IMG/VR virus record: IMGVR_UViG_3300048117_000167
Location: 1 to 24,577 of that record
DNA length: 24,577 nt
Strand: one strand, 5' to 3'
Source of the DNA: a virus
Below the pieces are notes generated by a model that was not told where the DNA came from, searched no databases, and saw nothing but the letters and a program-made list of their open reading frames with translations. Shown here in pieces: positions 14,728-20,940 of the stretch. Made by a program: the position numbers and the translations under genes. Position 1 is the first letter of the stretch. The number at the start of each line of letters is the position of its first letter.

Positions 14728-15264
14728 CTATATCTGTATGTAGAGTCCTGAGTTAATGAAAGCTGGACTAAGATTGAACTGTAAACCTATTAAGTTAGTT
14801 AGCCTAACCTTGTAGGTGGCCGTCACTATAGGTATACGTGAATTCTCTATCATAGTGCTAGGTAGATATCTGTTCATAAGCCTAGCGTTAACCTCGTCTA
14901 GATAAGCTTTGCTATAGTTGTCAGCAACCCCTAGCTGTATAGATAGCTGGCTGGTATCACTCTCTGACAAGTTAAAGCCAAACATTAAGTACTTACTGTA
15001 GTCTCCGTAGCTGTTCTGCATTATACCCATAGTAAAGTGAAGTCCATTACTACTTCTAGTTATAAGGAAGCCCTCAGAGCCTCCCTCAGAGCCTAGTCTA
15101 GAGTTATCATATAGCGGATTACTAGAGAAGTGCTTAGTGTGTACTGGTGTGTAGATGTGAGTACCCTCCCAGCTTTGAGCGTTAGCCTGTGTTCCTATCA
15201 ACATAGCTCCTAGAAATGCTAATCCTACTAGGAGCGTTGCTATTATGTTTTTTATTGTTTCCAT
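14728..15264 (-). CDS. Exported outer-membrane-barrel-like protein
   Basis: 178 residues. A clear signal peptide (METIKNIIATLLVGLAFLGA, then cleavage near TQANAQ-SW at about residue 30) directs export. The mature part has alternating beta strands: GFLITRSSNGLHFTMGIMQN, SKYLMFGFNLSE, QLSIQLGVADNYSK, TATYKVRLTNLIGLQFNLSP, and ends in GLYIQI with aromatic/hydrophobic alternation as in small outer membrane barrels. The layout recalls PagP-sized barrels seen in some phages, an uncertain comparison. The ATG overlaps the upstream stop (TAATG). A role in changing the cell surface or blocking superinfection is inference. Confidence 0.6.
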   Translation of the reverse strand: METIKNIIATLLVGLAFLGAMLIGTQANAQSWEGTHIYTPVHTKHFSSNPLYDNSRLGSEGGSEGFLITRSSNGLHFTMGIMQNSYGDYSKYLMFGFNLSESDTSQLSIQLGVADNYSKAYLDEVNARLMNRYLPSTMIENSRIPIVTATYKVRLTNLIGLQFNLSPAFINSGLYIQI

Positions 15265-15485
15265 TAGATTGACTTTATAAACTTGTTAGAGAACTCAACC
15301 GCATCAACTAGACTCAACCCTTCAGCGACCATCTGCATTCTGTGACCGAACTTATGCCAAACGTCGTGACTCCCATCTAAGCCTGAGATAGAAACTTCAT
15401 TGTTGCTATATAAGCTGTGTTTTATTGTTTGAGATGTAGTTCTTGAGATGTTGTTTTCTAGTTGGTTTTCGATAGTAAAGTACAT
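15264..15485 (-). CDS. Small phage protein of unknown function (start moved downstream of promoter)
   Basis: 73 residues starting MYFTIENQLENNISRTTS. The longer frame start at 15536 lies in the -33 box of the promoter at 15507-15537 and cannot be on that transcript. The protein has HDVWHKFGHRMQMVAEGLSL followed by an amphipathic helix VDAVEFSNKFIKSI. No signal peptide. Not recognised. It is the first gene of a two-gene unit with the exported barrel-like protein, overlapping it by one base. Confidence 0.55.
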   Translation of the reverse strand: MYFTIENQLENNISRTTSQTIKHSLYSNNEVSISGLDGSHDVWHKFGHRMQMVAEGLSLVDAVEFSNKFIKSI

Positions 15486-15506
15486 AACTGTTTGTTTTTG
15501 TTGATA

Positions 15507-15537
15507 CAAATATAAGACATATTTATATACTACCAAA
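15507..15537 (-). promoter_or_regulatory. Bacteroidota-type promoter without palindrome
   Basis: Minus strand: TTTGGTAG with TTTG at 15537-15534, 19-nt spacer, TATATTTG at 15514-15507. Upstream (15541-15568) are long A and T runs that could act as an UP-like element or weak terminator. The 21-bp palindrome is absent. Confidence 0.8.
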
Positions 15538-15578
15538 CTTTTTAGAAACTTTTTTTAAAAAACTTTACTTTTAATCTG

Positions 15579-16787
15579 TTAGCCTATGAAGTATCTACCC
15601 TTGTTAGGGTTGGCTAATTGGTAAGAGACAGCATATCTAAGTGCATCAAGCTGGTGATCAAAACCGTTCTGTAACGGTGTCTCTGCCTTAGTGTCGCTCC
15701 ATTGGTAGTTATTGAGCTCTTTAATGATGTTAGTGCTGTCAGGCGTTACTATAAGCTCATAGTCCTGTAGTAAAGCTATACCGTAGTTAACAGAACCCTG
15801 TCCTTTAATGGTAGGTACTATATTGCAATATCTCTTTAACTCACTAATAAGTCTAGGCTCAGCTGAGTCACCTACTATCACGTTTCTACCAGCCACTTGG
15901 CTAAATATAGCTCCTAGCTGGCTTGTATTGAGGTTAGGCTTATTGAGATGCTCCTTAATATATATACGCTTATTGGCCTTATCTATGCTCGTAGACAATA
16001 ACGTTGACGGGTCAGTGCTATAGCCGAAGTCAGCCCCTAGTACATCTATACCTTGACTCTTATACTCACCTATACTCCAGTTAGTAAAGATAACCCCCTC
16101 AGCTTTTTCTCTCCAGCCCCCTAGTATAGTGTGATTGTACTCGCTAGGCCTACGCTCCTTCATAGTGTCCATTGAGGTAAGGAAGGACTCACCTAGGTTC
16201 TCTATATTATCTAGGTAAGTGGTATGTATATATGTAGTGTCCTTCTCAGTCATATTGCTTCCTGAGTTGACACCAGCCTCCTGAAAGAATCTCTTGTATA
16301 TCCAATGCTCCTTTGTAGCTGGGTTTAATACTAGGATAACTCTGTTCTGTATGTCCTTAGCACGTATAGAGTAGTCTATCTTAGTGAATAGGTTGTTGTC
16401 TGGTATCTCCTCAGCCTCGTCACATATCCACGTTGTTATGTTAGCTAACGACTTGAGAGCAGCCGTTTGATTCCCTGAGCCAGTCTTAAGACCCTTGAAG
16501 TATATACGATTACCAGTAACTCTATTGGTTATCTCTGTCCTATTGATCTCAAAGTACTCCTCTAACCCTAGAGCTTCTATCTTATCTGTAAATTCAGGAA
16601 TGATAGACGTGTATGCTGACGACATAGTATAACGAGTGAAAAGTATATTCTGCTCCTTCTCGAATGTAAGAAATAGAGCCATTAAGTTCACACTATATGA
16701 CTTACCAGAGCCTCGACCTCCAGTGAGTACGAAGTATCTACTAGGGTCTTGTATAAGAGGTTTATATTTTCCGTGTAGAGTTATCAC
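15579..16787 (-). CDS. terL: Terminase large subunit
   Basis: 402 residues. The packaging motor: ATPase domain plus nuclease domain. Walker A is GGRGSGKS (23-30), preceded by YFVLT. Walker B is TTWICDEAEEI with D123 and E124. LVLNPATKEHW (153-162) is the coupling region. Nuclease acidic residues are visible as GADFGYSTDPS (D253), VGDSAEPR (D307) and FDHQLDALRYA (D377, D381). This is the Terminase_3 (SPP1 gp2-like) arrangement at usual length. It overlaps the small subunit gene by 4 nt. Virion genes do not follow; about 3.4 kb of small genes and a tRNA lie between it and the tail tube gene. Confidence 0.95.
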   Translation of the reverse strand: MITLHGKYKPLIQDPSRYFVLTGGRGSGKSYSVNLMALFLTFEKEQNILFTRYTMSSAYTSIIPEFTDKIEALGLEEYFEINRTEITNRVTGNRIYFKGLKTGSGNQTAALKSLANITTWICDEAEEIPDNNLFTKIDYSIRAKDIQNRVILVLNPATKEHWIYKRFFQEAGVNSGSNMTEKDTTYIHTTYLDNIENLGESFLTSMDTMKERRPSEYNHTILGGWREKAEGVIFTNWSIGEYKSQGIDVLGADFGYSTDPSTLLSTSIDKANKRIYIKEHLNKPNLNTSQLGAIFSQVAGRNVIVGDSAEPRLISELKRYCNIVPTIKGQGSVNYGIALLQDYELIVTPDSTNIIKELNNYQWSDTKAETPLQNGFDHQLDALRYAVSYQLANPNKGRYFIG

Positions 16788-17086
16788 TCCTCGTCCTTAA
16801 AATTGATTAGATTACTTAATGTGAAGTTAATATCTTGCTTACCGTCCATCTTAACGTCTACAGATTGCTTAGGAGTGCCGTGTACGTACTTCATAAACAA
16901 ATCTATAGCTCTATAGTCTCCTTTATTAATAAGCTCTCCTAGCTTCTCTATGACCATACCTTGGTCTATGTGCTCTGAGAGTATCTCTTTAACATTCTCT
17001 ATGTACTCCTTCTTAGGTCTACCAGAGTTCTCTCTACGACCACCCCAGTTAGGTGAGTCTCCATCTTGTTTCTTTCTACCAGCCAT
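16784..17086 (-). CDS. terS: Terminase small subunit
   Basis: 100 residues. The N-terminus MAGRKKQDGDSPNWGGRREN with NSGRPKK is a basic motif common in small terminases, followed by helical regions (EYIENVKEILSEHIDQ, AIDLFMKYVHGTPKQS) and a short acidic tail. It recognises phage DNA and loads the large subunit. It overlaps the large subunit gene by 4 nt and the upstream lipoprotein gene by 11 nt, so the three are likely translated together. Confidence 0.8.
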   Translation of the reverse strand: MAGRKKQDGDSPNWGGRRENSGRPKKEYIENVKEILSEHIDQGMVIEKLGELINKGDYRAIDLFMKYVHGTPKQSVDVKMDGKQDINFTLSNLINFKDEE

Positions 17087-17504
17087 TCTTAAGCTCTTTA
17101 GTGATTGTATTAATTGTAGTTTGATCTACATATCTAGGCATCCCCTTAACCATTAGTAGAGTGCCGTTATCGTGCTCCCAGTCCAATAGATCGTGTGCTA
17201 GCTCGTGGTACATAGTCATACGCTTCTGATACTTAGTCATACGTAGCCAACTGTTAGCGTTTATCTGTATGTGAGTTACATTGGCATTCATACCAAAGGC
17301 TATACCTAGAACGCCCTGAGGGAGGTTAGTAGAGAACTGTATATAGACAGTCTCACCCTTGTTAGCTCTATCACCTACTATATTAAGGAAGTCCTCGTAG
17401 TAAGACTTCAGCTCTGGATGTACATATTCCCAGTCTGGCGTCTCATTACTCTTACAACCTGATAAGATCATAAGGACTATTAATATAAGTGATCTTGATA
17501 ACAT
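17076..17504 (-). CDS. Putative exported zinc-metallopeptidase-like lipoprotein
   Basis: 142 residues. MLSRSLILIVLMILSGC is a lipoprotein signal with lipobox LSGC (Cys17). The mature part carries MYHELAHDLLDWEHD: HExxH at 100-104 and a further His at 111 (spacing of six residues), with candidate ligands H100, H104 and H111 and catalytic E101. I recall similar HEL(A/G)HD motifs in flavobacterial phage proteins. It heads the terminase unit, 8 nt after a 14-mer late element, so it should be made late. Cleavage of envelope protein or peptidoglycan peptides during exit would fit but is inference; substrate unknown. Confidence 0.65.
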   Translation of the reverse strand: MLSRSLILIVLMILSGCKSNETPDWEYVHPELKSYYEDFLNIVGDRANKGETVYIQFSTNLPQGVLGIAFGMNANVTHIQINANSWLRMTKYQKRMTMYHELAHDLLDWEHDNGTLLMVKGMPRYVDQTTINTITKELKNGW

Positions 17505-17512
17505 CTTGATTC

Positions 17513-17526
17513 TTTATTTAAAAACA
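17513..17526 (-). promoter_or_regulatory. Late-gene leader element TGTTTTTAAATAAA (copy D)
   Basis: A perfect copy of the 14-mer, 8 nt before the ATG of the lipoprotein-terminase unit and about 25 nt after a strong terminator. The position between terminator and first gene supports a role in starting a transcript. Confidence 0.6.
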
Positions 17527-17550
17527 TTCTAAATAACGTGATGTGACTAT

Positions 17551-17577
17551 AAAAAGAAAGCCCTCATTCCTGAGAGC
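17551..17577 (-). terminator. Strong rho-independent terminator overlapping a stop codon
   Basis: Minus strand: GCTCTCA-GGAA-TGAGGGC then TTTCTTTTT. The 7-bp stem has one U-G pair and a GNRA-type loop. The TGA stop of the 60-residue ORF lies inside the stem. It ends the unit that starts at the promoter at 18878. Confidence 0.85.
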
Positions 17578-17746
17578 GTTTCTTCCTGTTTAAGCTGGAT
17601 AACTGTTTCATCCTTGTAAGCCTGACCAATTCATTAGCCCAGTATAATACGTGTTTCTTGTGTATCAACTCATTTGGTGACTTGTTTAGGTTGTCTTTAG
17701 CCTCCTCTAGCTTAGACTTAGCTTTTAGTATTAACTTGTTCAGCAT
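17564..17746 (-). CDS. 60-residue basic helical protein
   Basis: Starts MLNKLILKAKSKLEEAKDNL and ends LSSLNRKKRSQE. Very basic, helical and probably coiled-coil, no membrane span. The reading frame ends within the terminator hairpin, which shares sequence with its last codons. It overlaps the upstream 63-residue gene by 29 nt, long for this window; a later start is possible but no better ATG lies near the overlap end. Not recognised. Confidence 0.5.
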   Translation of the reverse strand: MLNKLILKAKSKLEEAKDNLNKSPNELIHKKHVLYWANELVRLTRMKQLSSLNRKKRSQE

Positions 17747-17909
17747 CTCTAATAGCTTTTAGGAGGTTGGTTAAAGCCTCTTGTTTCATTGTTATAGTTC
17801 TAAGGCTTGTCTCTATATACTGGTAGACGTAGTCTTGTAAGTAATCTAGCCTCTCATTTGCTGGGAGCTCTTTGAACTCGTCACTGGTAATAAATTTATC
17901 TATCTTCAT
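17718..17909 (-). CDS. 63-residue helical protein
   Basis: MKIDKFITSDEFKELPANER then LDYLQDYVYQYIETSLRTIT and a second helix KQEALTNLLKAIRDAEQV. Acidic to neutral, soluble, predicted all-helical from heptad-like spacing. It starts one base after the stop of the 107-residue gene, in the same unit. The family is not recognised. Confidence 0.55.
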   Translation of the reverse strand: MKIDKFITSDEFKELPANERLDYLQDYVYQYIETSLRTITMKQEALTNLLKAIRDAEQVNTKS

Positions 17910-17910
17910 A

Positions 17911-18234
17911 TTATTTAGTTACTTCTATTTTAGTTATGTATGATTTGCAGTCAACAATAGTAAACTCTACTATAGCGTGTTTTGTCTCCATTGCTCCTAG
18001 ACCGTTCTCCGCTTGCATCTTAATAAGATACTTTAGCACGTTTCCTGACTTATATGTGAGCTCAGAGTCTATGCTGTGAACTTTGTAGTTAGCTTTACCC
18101 TCAATTACTTCCTCAGCTATATAACTCATAAGTATAGTGTCGCTAGTGTCACAAGTCTCTGGAGTTGGAGATAGCAATATGTAAGCAAATAAAGCTACTA
18201 TCGAAATTAATATATATTTAATTGTTTTTCTCAT
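17911..18234 (-). CDS. Membrane-anchored or exported small protein
   Basis: 107 residues. The N-terminus MRKTIKYILISIVALFAYIL is a signal sequence or membrane anchor. Two Cys in the remainder (ETCDTSD and VDCKSY) could form a disulphide outside the cytoplasm. The C-terminal half is beta-rich (AIVEFTIVDCKSYITKIEVT). Not recognised. It follows the exported papain-like gene and the 51-residue ORF in one unit, so two envelope-directed proteins are co-expressed; an immunity-like pairing is conceivable but unsupported. Confidence 0.55.
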   Translation of the reverse strand: MRKTIKYILISIVALFAYILLSPTPETCDTSDTILMSYIAEEVIEGKANYKVHSIDSELTYKSGNVLKYLIKMQAENGLGAMETKHAIVEFTIVDCKSYITKIEVTK

Positions 18235-18386
18235 AATACATCTTCTATTGTTGGGTTAGTAAAATCTACACAAGCGTCAGAAGGATATTGCTTAAGTATG
18301 TCCTCAGCTACTCTATCTACTGCCTTACTTTCTGTGTTTAGGAGGTATCTGTCTCCGTTTACTGTCATTACTGTTAAGTTACTCAT
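18231..18386 (-). CDS. 51-residue acidic protein
   Basis: Starts MSNLTVMTVNGDRYLLNTES, continues KAVDRVAEDILKQYPSDACV and ends TIEDVL. The ATG overlaps the stop of the papain-like gene (ATGA) and its own stop overlaps the next start (ATGA), so it fills the gap exactly and is almost certainly translated. Compact alpha/beta character, no signal peptide. Not recognised. Confidence 0.65.
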   Translation of the reverse strand: MSNLTVMTVNGDRYLLNTESKAVDRVAEDILKQYPSDACVDFTNPTIEDVL

Positions 18387-18856
18387 ATCTGTATTGCGTA
18401 TATAATGTTAAGTACACTGTCTAAAGGGTCTCCGTGTAGGTGTAGCTTACCAGTCTCACTATTGTATTTCAATGTATGCACGTGTCTCTGGCTTATTACT
18501 ATGTAGCTACTTCCTTCTGAGGCCAACTCTTTAGAGAACCTCCTAGAGTTTATGTGATTAACTGCGAAGTGTTTGGCTTCATTATCTAGCTCACTAACTA
18601 CCATACCTACTAAAGACTTAGCGTCCATACCTTTGCCTTTATCTCTACCGTACTTTGTAGTCAACTCTAAGGCTCTCTGGTAGCTTATGTCAAACGCTGA
18701 GGCTATAGCTCTAACTGAGCAGTCGTTAGACTCTCCTACTGCCTCTCTGTCTGCTGTGTGAACTTTGTATGTGTTCACTATCTTACCTTTAAGCTTAACT
18801 TGTGCAGAAGCCGTGACTCCTATTACTAACGCTATAATTAAAAATATTGTTCTCAT
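18383..18856 (-). CDS. Exported papain/C39-like cysteine peptidase-like protein
   Basis: 157 residues. A signal peptide (MRTIFLIIALVIGVTASAQ) is followed by NDCSVRAIASAFDISYQRAL with candidate nucleophile C46, then GRDKGKGMDAKSLVGMVV, and SSYIVISQRHVHTLKY with H125 or H127. Phage proteins with this Cys-helix plus late His layout are known to me as papain-fold (C39-like) proteins, usually cytoplasmic. Export here is unusual. It is the first gene of its unit, 22 nt after the -7 box at 18878. Activity is not proven; it may be a non-catalytic binder. Confidence 0.6.
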   Translation of the reverse strand: MRTIFLIIALVIGVTASAQVKLKGKIVNTYKVHTADREAVGESNDCSVRAIASAFDISYQRALELTTKYGRDKGKGMDAKSLVGMVVSELDNEAKHFAVNHINSRRFSKELASEGSSYIVISQRHVHTLKYNSETGKLHLHGDPLDSVLNIIYAIQI

Positions 18857-18877
18857 TGATCTGTTATTTTGTTAATA

Positions 18878-18908
18878 CAAATATACATATAAATATTACA
18901 CAAACAAA
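18878..18908 (-). promoter_or_regulatory. Bacteroidota-type promoter with upstream palindrome
   Basis: Minus strand: TTTG at 18908-18905, 19-nt spacer, TATATTTG at 18885-18878. The -33 box lies in a (TTTG)n-like run; only this copy gives the 19-nt spacing. The palindrome at 18930-18950 is 21 bp upstream. Confidence 0.75.
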
Positions 18909-18929
18909 CAAAAACTTACTTTTTTTAAC

Positions 18930-18950
18930 AATTTATACTGATTCTAAATA
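18930..18950. promoter_or_regulatory. Palindromic operator-like site (copy 3)
   Basis: AATTTATA-CTGAT-TCTAAATA, a weaker copy of the 21-bp dyad. The gap to the -33 box of the promoter at 18878 is 21 bp. The stop codon of the nuclease gene ending at 18944 lies inside the site. Confidence 0.6.
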
Positions 18951-19330
18951 AGCTTATTCATATTGATAGTATAACAGAGCTTATCTACATACTCATTATT
19001 GGAGAACTCTGTAGTCTTTGGGCATTTAATCTTAACAGGAGGCTTAGATAAGGTATCTCTGTCTTTACTGATATTCTTGTAATAGATGCCACTAGGGTCT
19101 TTAACTACATATACGAAGTCTTTACCCTTCTCTTGAGCTATAACAGTGTTTCTGCATATCTTATCGAACTCTATTAGCTTCTCGTCATACACCTTACCCC
19201 TGACCTTTAGCTCTATGATAGCCTTATCGCTCTCACAGTCATAAGGACTATAAGGATTCTCTGCTTCGTGTATATCTGTCTCTGATAGAAGCATAAGCTC
19301 TACCATTAAGTCTCTCTCTGATTGCTTCAT
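18944..19330 (-). CDS. Small PD-(D/E)XK-like nuclease
   Basis: 128 residues. ESDKAIIELKVRGKVYDEKL (about 33-52) contains an acidic residue followed by I-I-E-L-K, the (D/E)xK signature of this nuclease fold. GKDFVYVVKDPSGIYYKNIS gives a following strand pair, and PKTTEFSNNEYVDKLCYTIN closes the protein. I recall this C-terminal PK(T/S)TEF pattern from flavobacterial phage nucleases. A role in recombination or DNA processing beside the RecE-like gene fits. It overlaps the upstream gene by 4 nt. Catalysis and substrate are inference. Confidence 0.6.
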   Translation of the reverse strand: MKQSERDLMVELMLLSETDIHEAENPYSPYDCESDKAIIELKVRGKVYDEKLIEFDKICRNTVIAQEKGKDFVYVVKDPSGIYYKNISKDRDTLSKPPVKIKCPKTTEFSNNEYVDKLCYTINMNKLI

Positions 19331-19635
19331 AGTACTGCATTTATAGCGTCATTCTCATCTCCATCTGTCATCTGCATAAACTTCAACTCTACTTCTGAGG
19401 GCTTCTCGTCTAGCTTAGCTTTAAGGCTGTTAGCTATTCTCTTAGCGTCTCTAACTGCGTATCCCACTGACTTGTAGTCTAGCTCTAGCTGGTTAGTGTA
19501 GAAAACTGACTGTATTAAAGCCTCAGCTACAGCATTTAGCTCTTTGTTATCTGGCTTAGCCTCTAGCCACTTGGAGACAACTTCATTAGCTGCCTCCATA
19601 GCTGAATAATACTTAATTGATTGAAAGTCCTTCAT
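19327..19635 (-). CDS. Helical phage protein of unknown function (shorter start preferred)
   Basis: 102 residues starting MKDFQSIKYYSAMEAANEVV. An ATG 24 nt earlier would overlap the upstream gene by 25 nt; the chosen ATG overlaps its stop by one base (TAATG), the usual spacing in this window. The protein is helical (ELNAVAEALIQSVFYTNQLE, KSVGYAVRDAKRIANSLKAK) with an acidic end. Not recognised. It lies between recombination genes and could be an accessory factor. Confidence 0.6.
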   Translation of the reverse strand: MKDFQSIKYYSAMEAANEVVSKWLEAKPDNKELNAVAEALIQSVFYTNQLELDYKSVGYAVRDAKRIANSLKAKLDEKPSEVELKFMQMTDGDENDAINAVL

Positions 19636-19841
19636 TAATAGGTGTTTTTGATTCTGCATCCACCGTCATACTCCTTCCACTGAGCTAGAGCTACTGTCAT
19701 AGCAGCACAAGCTTCGTAGTTCTCGTCCTCCTCATAGTTCTCTAGGATGTATTCTAACATCTGAGGCTCTACACCTTGAGCTAGGCTTATATATGTGCTC
19801 TCTAGCACCATCTTGTACATAGGGTCGTTTTCTATATTCAT
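19635..19841 (-). CDS. 68-residue acidic protein
   Basis: MNIENDPMYKMVLESTYISL then QMLEYILENYEEDENYEACA, with MTVALAQWKEYDGGC. Strongly acidic, helical, two Cys. Not recognised. It overlaps the RecE-like gene by 4 nt (ATGA) and the next gene by one base, so it belongs to the recombination unit. Confidence 0.6.
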   Translation of the reverse strand: MNIENDPMYKMVLESTYISLAQGVEPQMLEYILENYEEDENYEACAAMTVALAQWKEYDGGCRIKNTY

Positions 19842-20647
19842 ATTACTGATTCTTTATGGTATTGTGATAAATCTATTAACTCGTCTATAAAAAAGGCTTC
19901 GTATAACTTGAGACACGCATCTAGCTTTAACTTACCAGACTCTAAGGTCTCTTGACTAGCTTTGAAGATTCCGATATCTGTAGTAGTCTTGTCTACTACT
20001 AGCCACCAGAAGTCAGGAACATTATACAGCTGAGTGTATAGATAAGCCTGTAGGTCATAATCGTATTTTTGAACGGTGAAAGCGAACTGATTCTTTATAG
20101 TGCCATTCTTTAAATCTACTGACTTTACTCCGTCGTTAGTGGTCTTTACGTCCGCTACATACTGTTTAGCCTTATATATGTCAGCCTTAGCTCTTATAGG
20201 TAGTCCATTCATAAGCTCTATAGCTGGGACTTCTGTCTCTGCACCCTGTAAGAAACTGACAGCTCTGTCGTTCTGTAGAAACGCTGTACTGATTCGGTCA
20301 TTCATATACTTCTCCTTAAGTGTAAAAGTATTAGCCTTACCAGATTCCTCAACCGCTAGCTTCCACTTCTTAGTGTTTTTGCTACTAACGTCAACAAAGC
20401 TAAACGTGTCATACTTCTGAGGTTCTAGTATTTGAGCGTGTACAAGTCTACCGTCTCTCAGAGCTTGAGTCTCAGGGTCTGGCTTCCTTAACTTGTAGTC
20501 GAACCACTTAGGAGACTTTAATAGCCACTTAAGCGAACTGTAGCTTAAGGCTCTCTCTAGTCCTAGAAACTGGTAGTAGAACGAGTCCTCTACCATATTG
20601 TCTAGGAGCTCTTTTTTATCGTATTCTTTATGGTCTAGTAGCTTCAT
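19838..20647 (-). CDS. RecE-like exonuclease (PD-(D/E)XK)
   Basis: 269 residues. LRDGRLVHAQILEPQKYD (63-80) carries H70 and E75, PIRAKADIYKAKQYVADVKT (150-169) carries D156, D166 and K168, and FTVQKYDYDLQAYLYTQLYN (190-209) carries the QxxxY motif (Q200). This is the RecE C-terminal/DUF3799 layout of 5'-3' double-strand exonucleases used in phage recombination. No annealing protein or SSB was recognised in the window. It follows two very short ORFs in the unit driven from 20900. Confidence 0.8.
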   Translation of the reverse strand: MKLLDHKEYDKKELLDNMVEDSFYYQFLGLERALSYSSLKWLLKSPKWFDYKLRKPDPETQALRDGRLVHAQILEPQKYDTFSFVDVSSKNTKKWKLAVEESGKANTFTLKEKYMNDRISTAFLQNDRAVSFLQGAETEVPAIELMNGLPIRAKADIYKAKQYVADVKTTNDGVKSVDLKNGTIKNQFAFTVQKYDYDLQAYLYTQLYNVPDFWWLVVDKTTTDIGIFKASQETLESGKLKLDACLKLYEAFFIDELIDLSQYHKESVI

Positions 20648-20648
20648 A

Positions 20649-20765
20649 TTAAAAGATTCCGAAGTCTCCAGATACTCCGTTGATTAAGTTATAGATTAAT
20701 GCTAAGATTCCAGACGTTGCTAGAGCGAATAAACAAAAGGATACTGTGTTTAATATATACTTCAT
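20649..20765 (-). CDS. 38-residue membrane peptide
   Basis: MKYILNTVSFCLFALATSGI then LALIYNLINGVSGDFGIF: a hydrophobic span from about residue 4 to 28 with a short polar end. It is either a single-span peptide or a signal-like leader. The stop lies one base before the exonuclease ATG. AT-rich tandem repeats just upstream may form its translation leader. Function unknown. Confidence 0.5.
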   Translation of the reverse strand: MKYILNTVSFCLFALATSGILALIYNLINGVSGDFGIF

Positions 20766-20770
20766 AATAA

Positions 20771-20792
20771 AGTTATTTAAAAGTTATTTAAA
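20771..20792. repeat. Tandem 11-bp repeat AGTTATTTAAA x2
   Basis: Two perfect copies with a four-base start of a third. They span the end of the 29-residue ORF and the leader of the 38-residue ORF. On the minus strand they contain TTTTAAATAA, similar to the late 14-mer. Confidence 0.7.
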
Positions 20793-20866
20793 AGTTCGTT
20801 GATTTCGTAGTCATAGACTCCGTAAGCGTTATCTATGTTATTGAGTGTGTTTATATAGTTGTTCAT
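20777..20866 (-). CDS. 29-residue leader ORF
   Basis: MNNYINTLNNIDNAYG, then VYDYEINELLNNF. Asn/Tyr-rich and acidic. It is the first ATG after the promoter at 20900, about 34 nt downstream of the -7 box, and ends in the tandem repeats before the 38-residue ORF. It could be a small protein or an upstream ORF that controls the exonuclease unit. Support is position only. Confidence 0.4.
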   Translation of the reverse strand: MNNYINTLNNIDNAYGVYDYEINELLNNF

Positions 20867-20899
20867 CGTGTTTGATTTAATTATTATTGTTTAACAGTA

Positions 20900-20930
20900 C
20901 AAATATAAGCATAGTTTTGTAACTACCAAA
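20900..20930 (-). promoter_or_regulatory. Bacteroidota-type promoter with upstream palindrome
   Basis: Minus strand: TTTGGTAG with TTTG at 20930-20927, 19-nt spacer, TATATTTG at 20907-20900. The perfect palindrome at 20941-20961 ends 10 bp upstream. It drives the RecE-like recombination unit. Confidence 0.85.
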
Positions 20931-20940
20931 CTTTTACGAC

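Noticed and set aside
15541-15568. Terminator at the end of the terminase gene
   Set aside because: Only A and T runs with a very weak stem; no GC-containing hairpin, so not called.
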